This document shows positions 26,258 through 34,550 of a stretch of DNA of 64,000 nt, one piece after another. The translations under genes and the position numbers were made by a program. The notes below the pieces were generated by a model that saw only the letters and a program-made list of their open reading frames with translations, was not told the origin of the DNA and did not search any database. The number at the start of each line of letters is the position of its first letter. The stretch's first letter is position 1. Source of the DNA: Acidobacteriota bacterium (GTDB lineage Bacteria; Acidobacteriota; Terriglobia; Bryobacterales; Bryobacteraceae); NCBI GenBank assembly GCA_005808475.1, contig SYLY01000020.1, positions 20,573-84,572 on the forward strand. Reading direction: 5' to 3'.

Positions 26258-27445
26258 CTAGTCGTTGGCGGACGGCTTGGCCCAGTCGAGATCGCCGGGC
26301 CGCGGGGCCACCGGTTGGGAGGGCGGCGTGGACTTGGTCTTGCCGCCTGGCCGCTTTGTGGGCTGACCGCGCTTGGGTTCGGCCTTCTGAGCGGGGCTCG
26401 CCTCAACCTGTCCCCCCGATCCCGGAATGAGGTATTGGGTCGCGATAAAACCCAGGGCCGCCGCGGCGAACCCGGCGAAGCCGGCGGCGACGAACATTCC
26501 GGCCTTGCGCGGAGCGCGAGGCGGTTTGACCAGCGGTTTCGGGATCTGGCGCACGGCCGATTTCCCGTCGGCGGACAAGGCAGGACGCACGGCTGTCCCG
26601 CCTTTTTCCAACATCGGCTTGACCTTCTCGAGGGCTTGCCGGAACTCGGCGGCGCCGCGGAATCGCTGGATGGGATCCTTGGCGAGAGCCTTCAAGACCA
26701 GATCGTTGAGCTCGCGCGGTATGTCCTTGTTCCAATGCGAGGGAGGCGCGGGTTGCTTTTCGACGTGCGCGCGCATGATCGCGAAACCGTCGGCGGCGTC
26801 GAACACCTTCTGCTTGGTGATCAGTTCATAGAGGACCGCGCCGGTCGAGTAGAGGTCGCTCCGGTAGTCCAGCTCCTGCTGGCCGCGAACCTGCTCGGGC
26901 GACATGTAGTGGACCGATCCCACGGCGACGCCGTCACGGGTGATCTGCACGTCCTTTTGCGACTTCGCCAAGCCGAAGTCGGTAAGCTTGGCCACGCCGT
27001 CGGTGGTGACGATGATGTTGGCTGGGGTGATGTCCCTGTGGATCACTCCTCGCCGGTGCGCGTACTCCAACGCTCCCAGGACCTGGGCGACATAGTCCAC
27101 CGCCCGGTTGACGGGTGGGGGATCGATCTCGATCAGGCGTTTGAGCGAGCTTCCACGCACCATCTCCATCACCATCACCAGGAGTCCGTCCTCGACAAAC
27201 GCATGATGCACGGCGGCGATGTTGGGATGGGCGAGGCTGGCCTGCACCTGGATCTCGCGGAGGAACCGCGAGACGTGCTCCTGCTGGTCCTCCGGAGTCG
27301 CTCCGTCGGCGCTCGGAAGCAGCAGCTTCATCGCCTCGATCCGCTTGGTGACGCAGTGCTCGACTTCGTACACTCGTCCCATCCCTCCCGTCCCGATCAG
27401 GGACGTGATGCGGTAGGGTCCAATCGTATCTCCGATGTCGATCAT
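26258..27445 (-). CDS. transmembrane Ser/Thr protein kinase (PknB-like)
   Basis: A 395-residue Hanks-type kinase. The ATG at 27445 is chosen because it starts right before the glycine-rich loop (YRITSLIGTGGMGRVYEVE). Catalytic Lys40, HRD with Asp138 (HRDITPANI), DFG with Asp156 (TDFGLAKS) and GSVHYMSPEQ in the activation segment are intact, so it should be active. Residues about 300-325 are Lys/Pro/Arg-rich. One membrane helix (about 328-350) follows, and a short Pro/Lys-rich tail ends outside the membrane. No PASTA or other sensor domain is present. It faces the hypothetical gene convergently and follows the Gfo/Idh/MocA gene on the same strand by 86 bp. Confidence 0.92.
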   Translation of the reverse strand: MIDIGDTIGPYRITSLIGTGGMGRVYEVEHCVTKRIEAMKLLLPSADGATPEDQQEHVSRFLREIQVQASLAHPNIAAVHHAFVEDGLLVMVMEMVRGSSLKRLIEIDPPPVNRAVDYVAQVLGALEYAHRRGVIHRDITPANIIVTTDGVAKLTDFGLAKSQKDVQITRDGVAVGSVHYMSPEQVRGQQELDYRSDLYSTGAVLYELITKQKVFDAADGFAIMRAHVEKQPAPPSHWNKDIPRELNDLVLKALAKDPIQRFRGAAEFRQALEKVKPMLEKGGTAVRPALSADGKSAVRQIPKPLVKPPRAPRKAGMFVAAGFAGFAAAALGFIATQYLIPGSGGQVEASPAQKAEPKRGQPTKRPGGKTKSTPPSQPVAPRPGDLDWAKPSAND

Positions 27446-27531
27446 GCCGGTGGCGGGCTGCTTCCCTGGGATTCTATCGGCGAGTTCAGGGCGGGCCTTT
27501 AATCGGGATTGGCCGCCGGCCCAAAAAAAGG

Positions 27532-28674
27532 CTATGCCTCGAAACTCTGGCCTTTCGCCAGCTTGTCCCAAGTCACTTCCTTGCCCTTGACGCAAGCCTC
27601 GAGCGCCATCACCGCGGTCAGGGTGCTCGACGCGGCGTGGAAACCCGCGTTCTCGAGCTTGCCTTCGCGAACCCCGTCGACGAACTCGAACACCGCGTCC
27701 CTGGTGATGTCGTACGCGGTCTGAACCACCTCCGGAGCGCCCTTCTCGCGCCAAACCGTGTAGCCTTTGCGCGACACGTTGACCGCTCCCTTTTCGCACA
27801 GGAAGGTCTCGGAAATATCGCTGAAGCCCGGCGCCTTGAACTGATTGGCCGAATAGCTGAACACCAGCCCGTCGTCGAACTGAAAGGTGCACGCCAGATT
27901 GTCGAAGATGTCGCCGTACATGCGGACCTTACGGCTGCCGTAGCCGCTCACCTTGACCGGATGCCTTTCGGTAAACCAGTTGACCACGTCGATGTTGTGG
28001 CAATCCTGTTCGATCAGCATGTCGCCGCTCAACTCGCGGTAAAAGAACCAGTTGCGGACGCGTTCCTCGCTCTGGGCGTGGCCCGACTTGAGCGGCGGGC
28101 CACCGCCGATCCATGCCGCGCGAACCATCTTCAACTCGCCCACTTCCCCCGACTTCACCACCTGGCGCGCCTTCCGGTAGTCCTTCCCGTACCGCTGCTG
28201 GAAGTCGACCGTGATGCGCTTGGACTTGTCCGCCTTACGCGCCGCTCGCAACACACGATGACAGCCCTCGGCATCGACCGCGGCGGGTTTCTCCATGAAG
28301 ATGTGTTTGCGGGAGGCGACGGCCGCCTCGAAGTGCTCCGGGTGCAGGTAGGCCGGCGTGGCGATGTAGACGGCGTCGTAGTCGCCGGAGAGGATCTCCT
28401 TGTAGTTCTTGACCAGCTTGGCCCCGGAGAACTTCTTGCGCGCATCCTCCAGCTTGTCGTCATAGATGTCGCACACCGCCGCCACACGCAGGAACTCGTG
28501 CTTGGCGAAGTGATTGGGCGTGACGTGGCCGCCGCGGTTGCCAAAGCCGATGACGCCGAGGCTCACCGAGGAATTGGCCTGCGAGCCGCGCACCGATTGC
28601 GGCTTGACGATCGTGAATGCCGCGGCGGCGGCTGCCGCTCCGGCGAACTGGCGCCGGGCCGGGGACGTGGTCAT
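27532..28674 (-). CDS. Tat-signal Gfo/Idh/MocA-family oxidoreductase
   Basis: A 380-residue NAD(P)-dependent oxidoreductase, probably acting on a sugar or inositol. The ATG at 28674 has GGAGG 6 nt upstream and begins a twin-arginine-like signal (SPARRQFAGAAAAAAAFTIV), common for this family in Solibacteres and Planctomycetes. The Rossmann motif is LGVIGFGNRGG. The family lysine lies in IFMEKPAAVDAEG, and DCHNIDVVNWF carries the catalytic His region. The C-terminal alpha/beta domain (about 180-370) is complete. It is transcribed divergently from the GT2-methyltransferase gene. Substrate unknown. Confidence 0.9.
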   Translation of the reverse strand: MTTSPARRQFAGAAAAAAAFTIVKPQSVRGSQANSSVSLGVIGFGNRGGHVTPNHFAKHEFLRVAAVCDIYDDKLEDARKKFSGAKLVKNYKEILSGDYDAVYIATPAYLHPEHFEAAVASRKHIFMEKPAAVDAEGCHRVLRAARKADKSKRITVDFQQRYGKDYRKARQVVKSGEVGELKMVRAAWIGGGPPLKSGHAQSEERVRNWFFYRELSGDMLIEQDCHNIDVVNWFTERHPVKVSGYGSRKVRMYGDIFDNLACTFQFDDGLVFSYSANQFKAPGFSDISETFLCEKGAVNVSRKGYTVWREKGAPEVVQTAYDITRDAVFEFVDGVREGKLENAGFHAASSTLTAVMALEACVKGKEVTWDKLAKGQSFEA

Positions 28675-28747
28675 ATATAACCTCCGGGGCCGAAAAGGCC
28701 GATGGGATGAAGCAGATGACTTCGTCCCATTATACTGAGACAGTCCC

Positions 28748-30154
28748 ATGAAGGTCTCGATTCTGGTGCCCGTCTACAACGAACGGACCCTCGTGGAGCG
28801 GAGTCTCGAGGCGGTGATCCAGGCGCCGCTGCCCGAGAATCTGGAGCGGGAGGTCGTGGTGGTGGACGATTGCTCCACCGATGGCACCAGCGCGATCCTC
28901 GAGCGGCTGGCGGTTCGTTGGCCGCAAATCCGCCTCCACCGCCATGCCGTCAACCAGGGCAAGGGCGCCGCGGGGCGCACCGCGATTCGGCATGCCGCCG
29001 GGGACTTCTGCCTCATTCAGGACGCCGATCTCGAGTACGACCCCAAGGACTATCCCCAACTGATGCGTCCGCTGCTCGAGGGCCATGCCGATGCCGTCTT
29101 CGGCTCGCGGTACCTTGCCGGCGAACAAAAGCGCGTGCTGCCGTTCTGGCACTCACGCATGAACGCCACGCTGACCATGTTCTCCAACATGTTCTGCAAC
29201 CTGGATCTCACCGACATGGAGACCTGCTACAAGGTCTTCCGCACCGATCTGCTCAAAAGCATTCCCATCCGGTCCGACCGTTTCGGCATCGAGCCGGAGT
29301 TGACGATGAAGTGCGCCAAGCGCAAGCTGCGCATCTACGAAGTCCCGATCAGCTACCACGGGCGGACCTATGAGGAGGGGAAGAAGATCGGCTGGAAGGA
29401 TGGCGTCAAGGCGCTTGGCTGCATCCTCTACTTCTGGCTGGTGGACGACCTGTACGTGGAGCCGTATGGCCGCGCCTACCTCAACAATCTGAGCGGTACT
29501 CCCGCCTATGTGCAGTGGGTGACGAGTCTGGTGCGGCCGGGACTCGGCGACCGGGTCCTCGAACTCGGCGCGGGCATCGGGACGATGACAGGCCGGCTGA
29601 TGGGACGGCGCCTCGAGTACACCGCCACCGAGAATTCGCCGCTTTTCCTCGACGCGCTCCGCAACCGGTTTCTGCGTACACCGCACGTGAGCGTGCGGGA
29701 ACTCGATCCCTCCGACCCGGCGGGCTATCGAGGGTTGACCGGTTTCGATACGGTCCTCTGTCTGAACGTCCTCGAGTACGCCGCCGATCCGGCTCGCGTG
29801 GTGGCGTCGGCGGCCGCCGCGCTGCGGCCCGGTGGACGCCTGTTCGCGCTCGCTCCCAACGGACCCGGCCTGATGGGATCGCTCGATCGCACGATGGGTC
29901 ACAAGCGGCGCTTTTCCACCGCCGAGCTGGCGCAACTGGCGGCCGGAGCCGGCCTCGAGGTGGAGCGAATCCACCAGTTGAACAAGTGCGCCCGGCCGAT
30001 CTGGTATCTCGATTCGCGCGTGCTCGGCACCGACCGAATCTCCAAGGTCACGCTAAAGCTGTTCGACAAGACGGTCTGGCTGTGGAGGTTTCTGGACCAC
30101 GTCACGCCCGGCCCTGGGTTGTCGTCGGTACTGGTGGCTCGAAAGAAGAGCTAA
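28748..30154 (+). CDS. GT2 glycosyltransferase fused to a SAM methyltransferase
   Basis: A 468-residue two-domain protein. Residues 1-235 are a DPM1-like family-2 glycosyltransferase: VPVYNERTLVERSL, VVVDDCSTDGT, and DADLEYDP with the D92-A-D94 nucleotide-sugar/metal motif, then ETCYKVFR and ELTMKCAKRKLRIYEVPISYHGR. Residues about 240-468 are a class I methyltransferase: VLELGAGIGTMTGRL (269-283), DTVLCLNVLEYAADP, LRPGGRLFALAPN. The domains are in frame with no sign of an error. It may build a lipid-linked sugar and methylate a lipid or sugar. It heads a plus-strand carbohydrate run; TATACT lies 11 nt before its ATG. Confidence 0.87.
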   Translation: MKVSILVPVYNERTLVERSLEAVIQAPLPENLEREVVVVDDCSTDGTSAILERLAVRWPQIRLHRHAVNQGKGAAGRTAIRHAAGDFCLIQDADLEYDPKDYPQLMRPLLEGHADAVFGSRYLAGEQKRVLPFWHSRMNATLTMFSNMFCNLDLTDMETCYKVFRTDLLKSIPIRSDRFGIEPELTMKCAKRKLRIYEVPISYHGRTYEEGKKIGWKDGVKALGCILYFWLVDDLYVEPYGRAYLNNLSGTPAYVQWVTSLVRPGLGDRVLELGAGIGTMTGRLMGRRLEYTATENSPLFLDALRNRFLRTPHVSVRELDPSDPAGYRGLTGFDTVLCLNVLEYAADPARVVASAAAALRPGGRLFALAPNGPGLMGSLDRTMGHKRRFSTAELAQLAAGAGLEVERIHQLNKCARPIWYLDSRVLGTDRISKVTLKLFDKTVWLWRFLDHVTPGPGLSSVLVARKKS

Positions 30155-30157
30155 ACT
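30152..30157 (+). promoter_or_regulatory. -10 box (TAAACT) 6 nt before a GTG start
   Basis: TAAACT includes the TAA stop codon of the GT2-methyltransferase gene and ends 6 nt before GTG 30164. Leaderless layout. Confidence 0.5.
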
Positions 30158-30163
30158 GGCCCG

Positions 30164-31177
30164 GTGTGGGCATTCGGACTCGACTTCGAAAGCCGGACGG
30201 CGCGCGAACTGACGCTGCCCGATCCGCGTCCTCCCGGATGGGGCGAGGTCCTGCTTCGGGTGGAGGAAGCCGGCGTTTGTGGCACCGATCGCGAACTAGC
30301 CGCGTTCCGGCTCGGCCGGCCGCCGGAAGGTGAGCTGGCACTGGCGATCGGGCACGAGGCGGTCTGCCGGGTGCTCGAGACGGGCCCTGGCGCGACGCGC
30401 TTTGCCCCCGGCGACTGGGTTGTTCCTTCGGTGCGCCGGACCTGCTCGCCGGCTTGCGCGTCGTGCAGCCGTGGGCGGCGCGATTTGTGCGTCTCGGGCG
30501 GCTACCTGGAGCGCGGAATATTCGGGCTCCACGGCTACTGCGCGGAGTTCGCCATCGATCGCGAATCCGACCTGACGCCGATCCCCGCCGGTCTGGCGGA
30601 TCTGGCGGTACTCGTCGAGCCGCTGAGCATTGTCGAAAAGGCCATCGCCAGCGCCCTACGGATTCATGAACCCGAAGCCGAAACGGGATTGGTGATCGGC
30701 GCGGGGCCCGTCGGCCTGCTGGCCGCGATGACCCTGCGGCTTCGGGGACTTCGGGTTGCCGTCCACTCGCTGGAGCCTCGCGGCCACCCGCGCGCACGGG
30801 CCGTGGAGCAATGCGGCATCGAGTACCATTCGGCTCGGCCGCCGTTGGCGGACATCGTCATCGAGGCCGCCGGAACCGTGCAGGCGGGCCTGTTGGCGAT
30901 CCGCTCGATGCGCCCATTGGGTGTGTGCGCCATCCTGGGAGCGCCCAACGCGAGCGGGCCGGTTCCTTTCATGGACTTGATCGTCGCCAACCAGACCGTC
31001 TTCGGCAGCGTTAACGCCTCCCCGGCCGACTTTGAACGGGCCGTGGCCGACTTGGCCCTTTTTCCCTCCGCTCTCCTGAGCGGGTGGATTCACCGAACGG
31101 GACGTAATGCACTGTCATTCACTCTTTTGGGTGAGGCCGGCCGGTACTTGAAGGTTGTGCATCGCATCGGGGAATGA
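30164..31177 (+). CDS. zinc-dependent medium-chain dehydrogenase (glucose dehydrogenase-like)
   Basis: A 337-residue MDR enzyme. Catalytic zinc ligands are Cys39 (AGVCGTDRE) and His64-Glu65 (GHEAVC). The structural zinc site is C94-x3-C98-x2-C101-x7-C109. The cofactor site is GLVIGAGPVGLLA. YLERGIFGLHGYCAEF is characteristic of archaeal-type glucose/galactose 1-dehydrogenases, so oxidation of an aldose or polyol by NAD(P) is likely; the exact sugar is not. Start is GTG, supported by the -10 box 6 nt upstream and the lack of any better start. It follows the GT2-methyltransferase gene by 9 nt. Confidence 0.85.
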   Translation: MWAFGLDFESRTARELTLPDPRPPGWGEVLLRVEEAGVCGTDRELAAFRLGRPPEGELALAIGHEAVCRVLETGPGATRFAPGDWVVPSVRRTCSPACASCSRGRRDLCVSGGYLERGIFGLHGYCAEFAIDRESDLTPIPAGLADLAVLVEPLSIVEKAIASALRIHEPEAETGLVIGAGPVGLLAAMTLRLRGLRVAVHSLEPRGHPRARAVEQCGIEYHSARPPLADIVIEAAGTVQAGLLAIRSMRPLGVCAILGAPNASGPVPFMDLIVANQTVFGSVNASPADFERAVADLALFPSALLSGWIHRTGRNALSFTLLGEAGRYLKVVHRIGE

Positions 31178-31178
31178 G

Positions 31179-31184
31179 TAGAAT
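31179..31184 (+). promoter_or_regulatory. -10 box (TAGAAT) 9 nt before ATG
   Basis: TAGAAT includes the TAG after the dehydrogenase's TGA and ends 9 nt before ATG 31194. The intervening GGGGGG could also act as a weak ribosome-binding site. Confidence 0.35.
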
Positions 31185-31193
31185 GGGGGGTTC

Positions 31194-32045
31194 ATGGCGT
31201 TCCATTTCCGACAGGCGATTTGTAACGAAGTGTATGAAAAGCGGCCCTTTGCCGAGACCTGCCGGTCCATCAAGCAAGCCGGCTACGACGGGATCGAGAT
31301 CGCGCCATTCACCTTGGACGAATATCCGGCTTCCATCTCCCCAGCTCGCCGCAGGGAGTACGCCAGCATAATGGACAGCGAGGGACTCGGTTTCGTCGGT
31401 CTTCATTGGCTGATGGTGTCGCCGCGCGGGCTTCACGTGACGACGCCGGACACCGCGGTCCGGGAGAAGAGCTGGCGCCACATTCGCGATCTGGTGGATT
31501 TGTGCGCCGATCTGGCCGTGAAGCAAACAGACCCGGGCATCATGGTCTTCGGATCGCCCAAGCAGCGCGGCTCGACGGGCGGGATATCACGCGCGCAGGC
31601 AATGGAACACTACGCGCGGGGTTTGGCGTCGGTGGCCGATCAGGCAGCGTCTCGAGGCGTGACGATCCTGGCGGAAGCTCTGCCTTCGGCCGACTGCGAC
31701 GTGATGAACACGATCGCGGAGTCGGCGGGAATCGTGGCGGGAATCGGGAGTCCGGCGATTCGCACGATGTTCGATACTCACAATGCGGCGGACGAAGTGC
31801 ATCCGCACGATGCGATCGTCGACCGGTACTTCGATGTGATCCGGCACATCCACATCAACGAGATGGATGGGCGTTACCCCGGAACGGGGGACTACGACTT
31901 CAAACCCCTGTTCGAAGTACTGAATCGGAAGGACTACCAGGGATGGATCTCTCTGGAGGTGTTCGATTTCAAACCGGACGCGGATACTATAGCCAGCGAG
32001 TCGCTTCGCAATATTCGTAGCGTAATAGAGAGGCTGGAATCATGA
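31194..32045 (+). CDS. sugar phosphate isomerase/epimerase (xylose isomerase-like TIM barrel)
   Basis: A 283-residue AP-endonuclease-2-type TIM barrel. Metal-binding positions are visible: Glu in TILAEALPSAD, Asp and His in IRTMFDTHNAADE, and Glu in HIHINEMDGRYPGTGDYDFKP and WISLEVFDF. Members interconvert ketoses or epimers, for example hydroxypyruvate isomerase or myo-inosose enzymes; the specific reaction is not evident. It overlaps the epimerase gene downstream by ATGA, so the two are translationally coupled and probably act on one sugar pathway. Confidence 0.85.
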   Translation: MAFHFRQAICNEVYEKRPFAETCRSIKQAGYDGIEIAPFTLDEYPASISPARRREYASIMDSEGLGFVGLHWLMVSPRGLHVTTPDTAVREKSWRHIRDLVDLCADLAVKQTDPGIMVFGSPKQRGSTGGISRAQAMEHYARGLASVADQAASRGVTILAEALPSADCDVMNTIAESAGIVAGIGSPAIRTMFDTHNAADEVHPHDAIVDRYFDVIRHIHINEMDGRYPGTGDYDFKPLFEVLNRKDYQGWISLEVFDFKPDADTIASESLRNIRSVIERLES

Positions 32046-33010
32046 GTCGATACGTCGTGACGGGTGGAGCGGGTTTCATCGGGTCCAACTTGGTGCGATC
32101 CCTGCTGCGGGAGCCCGGCGCCCGGGTCGTCGTGGTGGACAACTATTTGACGGGCAAACCCGAGAACATCCATGAAGTGCGGGACGGAATTGAGGTCCTC
32201 GAAGTCGACATCCGCGACTACGACGATGTCCGCCGGGCTGTACGCCACGCCGATGTGGTCTACCATCTGGCCGCGATTCCGTCGGTCCCCCGTTCGATCG
32301 AGAATCCGGTACCTTCGCATGAAGTAAACGTCAACGGAACGTTCAACGTGCTGCGCGCCTGCACCGAAGAACGAGTAAGGCGCGTCATTTTCGCCGGATC
32401 CTCGTCGGCCTACGGCGACACCGATGTCCTGCCCAAGACCGAGGAGATGGCGCCTCGTCCCAAGTCGCCCTACGCGGTGCAGAAGCTGATCGGCGAGAAC
32501 TATGCCACTGTCTTCTATTCCTGCTATGGGCTCGAGACGGTGACGTTGCGTTTCTTCAACGTCTTCGGACCGCGCCAGGACCCGGGAAGCCCGTACTCCG
32601 GGGTGATTTCGATCTTCATGAAGAAGCTGATTGCGCGTGAGCAGCCCACCATTTTCGGAGACGGCATGCAAACCCGCGACTTCACCTATGTCGAAGACGT
32701 CGCCGGTCTATGCCGCAGGGCGGCCGCGGCTCCCCGTTCCGCGTGCGGACGGGTGTACAACGCCGGTAACGGGAATCGCTATACGCTGAACGAGGTCTGG
32801 GAGACGCTCAACCAGATCGAAGGCACGAATATCCCCGCTCGTTACGGGCCGGATCGGGGCGGCGACGTTCGGGATTCGCAAGCCGACACCACGGCTGCCC
32901 GGAAGTACCTCGGGCACGATCCGCAATACAGCCTGGAGGAAGGGTTGCGGCGAACGCTCGAGTGGTACCGCGCTTCCCTCACCGTGGAGCAACCCGCACT
33001 GGCCGGCTAA
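32042..33010 (+). CDS. NAD-dependent sugar-nucleotide epimerase/dehydratase (GalE-like)
   Basis: A 322-residue extended short-chain dehydrogenase. The NAD site is TGGAGFIGSN (7-16). The catalytic Ser is in FAGSSSAYGD, with Tyr144 and Lys148 in SPYAVQKL. VTLRFFNVFGPRQDP and FTYVEDV are family signatures of UDP-glucose 4-epimerase-like enzymes. It probably epimerises a nucleotide sugar used for surface glycans, matching the glycosyltransferase and polysaccharide deacetylase in the same run. Length is normal. The ATG overlaps the preceding stop codon. Confidence 0.9.
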   Translation: MSRYVVTGGAGFIGSNLVRSLLREPGARVVVVDNYLTGKPENIHEVRDGIEVLEVDIRDYDDVRRAVRHADVVYHLAAIPSVPRSIENPVPSHEVNVNGTFNVLRACTEERVRRVIFAGSSSAYGDTDVLPKTEEMAPRPKSPYAVQKLIGENYATVFYSCYGLETVTLRFFNVFGPRQDPGSPYSGVISIFMKKLIAREQPTIFGDGMQTRDFTYVEDVAGLCRRAAAAPRSACGRVYNAGNGNRYTLNEVWETLNQIEGTNIPARYGPDRGGDVRDSQADTTAARKYLGHDPQYSLEEGLRRTLEWYRASLTVEQPALAG

Positions 33011-33013
33011 ACT
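33008..33013 (+). promoter_or_regulatory. -10 box (TAAACT) 6 nt before ATG
   Basis: TAAACT includes the TAA stop codon of the epimerase gene and ends 6 nt before ATG 33020. The hexamer and spacing are identical to those before the dehydrogenase gene at 30164. Confidence 0.5.
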
Positions 33014-33019
33014 GGCTGC

Positions 33020-34549
33020 ATGGCCGCGATTCCGCCGAAGACAGTCGTACTCACATTCGACGACGCGGTGAAGTCGCACCGCGCTTTCGTCGGGCCGTAC
33101 CTGAAGGAACTCGGCTTCGGCGCCACATTCTTCGTGTCCCATCGCTGGATGGACGACGCGGCGAACTTCATGACGTGGCTGGAGATCGCCGAATTGCACG
33201 GAATGGGCTTCGAGATCGGGAACCATACGTGGACGCACCTGAGCCTGGCGCAGCCCCGCTCCGCCGGGCGCCTCGAGGGCGAACTGGCGCTCGTCGAATC
33301 GGCCCTGGCGCGGGTGAAGGTTCCCAAGCCCACCAGCTTCGCGTGGCCGGGCAACGGGTTTGGCCCTGAAGCGATCGAAGTCCTACGCCGAGGGGGCTAC
33401 CGCTTGGCTCGCCGCGGAGGCATGCCTGAGGTGGAGTATGGGCGAGCCACGGTCGGACCGCTGTTCGATCCCTCGCGCCGGCATCCACTGCTCATTCCGA
33501 CTACCGCCGATTCCTATCCGAACTGGACCTTCGAACACTTCCAGTCGGTGGTGGCGCGCGCCCCGGAGGGGCAGGCGGTTGTGCTTCAGTTCCACGGTGT
33601 GCCGGACGTGGCGCATCCGTGGGTGCATACCGAACCGGAGCTGTTCCGGCGGTGCATGCGATACCTAAAAAACCAGGGATTTCAAGTGGTTGCGCTGCGA
33701 GATCTCGAGCGATTTCGTGGCAGTTCGCCGCCTGACGATCCCTTGCTTAGCCAGCGCCATCCGCTCGTGCCGCCGGACAAGCTGCGCCTCCCCGTGGAGA
33801 TGGAGGCGACCGGCGCCAGTCTGCCCTACTGGCTCGGCGTGATGCGGCGGCATGGCTACTCCGCGGCGGAGATCCGAGAAGTAACCGGGGAGGCGAGCCA
33901 CGCCGGGCCCCTAGCCGTCAACGGCAGCGTCCTGCCGTATCCGGGCGGACGCCACCCGCGCCTGGGGTTCTTCGAAGGCGCCGTGGCTCCGATGCGCGGG
34001 ACCAAGGCGAGCGTGTTCCTGCCTTGGGACCAGTCGAGCTACGTCGTGGTCGACGTGCCCGAGGCGATCTTCGCCAACGGCGAATTGATCTTCCTGGGAC
34101 ACACCCACATCCCGACCAAGTGGGACGACCGCAATATGCCGGTCGACAACGTCGACTGGCAGCCTCAGCCGGACGGATCGCTACGTCTGGACTGGACGCT
34201 GCCCGACAAGGTTGAGTTCGGCGCCTCGGTGAAGCCAGCGACGGACGGCGTGGACATGGAGATCTGGCTTCGCAACACTACTGCCGCGCCGCTCCGGAAA
34301 ATGCGCGCCCAGGTGTGCGTCATGCTGGGGAGGGCCAAGGGATTCGAGGCCACCACCAACGACAACAAGACCCTCGGTAAGACAGAGGCGCGAGTTTCGG
34401 CCGGCGGCCGCACCATCCGCACCGAATGGGAGCCGCTCAACCGGGTGTGGGGTCAGCCTCGATGCCCCTGCATGCACTCCGACCCCGCGCTACCGGACTG
34501 CGAACCCGGTCAAACAGTTCGGGCGCGGGGCTGGCTTCGGTTTTCCTGA
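33020..34549 (+). CDS. NodB-type polysaccharide deacetylase with long C-terminal domain
   Basis: A 509-residue protein. Residues 1-230 form a NodB-homology domain: VVLTFDDAV (catalytic Asp14, metal Asp15), GNHTWTH with metal ligands His68 and His72, SFAWPGNGFG, and VVLQFHGVPD near the C-terminal His. It should remove acetyl groups from an N-acetylated or O-acetylated glycan. Residues about 260-509 are extra: MRRHGYSAAEIREVTGEA, LGFFEGAVAPMRG, VFLPWDQSSYVVVDVPEAIF and a Cys-containing tail RCPCMHSDPALPDC. I do not recognise this part; it looks beta-rich and could bind glycan. No signal peptide, which is odd for an extracellular substrate. Confidence 0.82.
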   Translation: MAAIPPKTVVLTFDDAVKSHRAFVGPYLKELGFGATFFVSHRWMDDAANFMTWLEIAELHGMGFEIGNHTWTHLSLAQPRSAGRLEGELALVESALARVKVPKPTSFAWPGNGFGPEAIEVLRRGGYRLARRGGMPEVEYGRATVGPLFDPSRRHPLLIPTTADSYPNWTFEHFQSVVARAPEGQAVVLQFHGVPDVAHPWVHTEPELFRRCMRYLKNQGFQVVALRDLERFRGSSPPDDPLLSQRHPLVPPDKLRLPVEMEATGASLPYWLGVMRRHGYSAAEIREVTGEASHAGPLAVNGSVLPYPGGRHPRLGFFEGAVAPMRGTKASVFLPWDQSSYVVVDVPEAIFANGELIFLGHTHIPTKWDDRNMPVDNVDWQPQPDGSLRLDWTLPDKVEFGASVKPATDGVDMEIWLRNTTAAPLRKMRAQVCVMLGRAKGFEATTNDNKTLGKTEARVSAGGRTIRTEWEPLNRVWGQPRCPCMHSDPALPDCEPGQTVRARGWLRFS

Positions 34550-34550
34550 C

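Noticed and set aside
26149..26430. 93-residue frame ending in a sequence similar to the end of the upstream hypothetical protein
   Set aside because: More than half lies antisense to the kinase gene and it has no ribosome-binding site; kept only as a possible remnant of the upstream reading frame.
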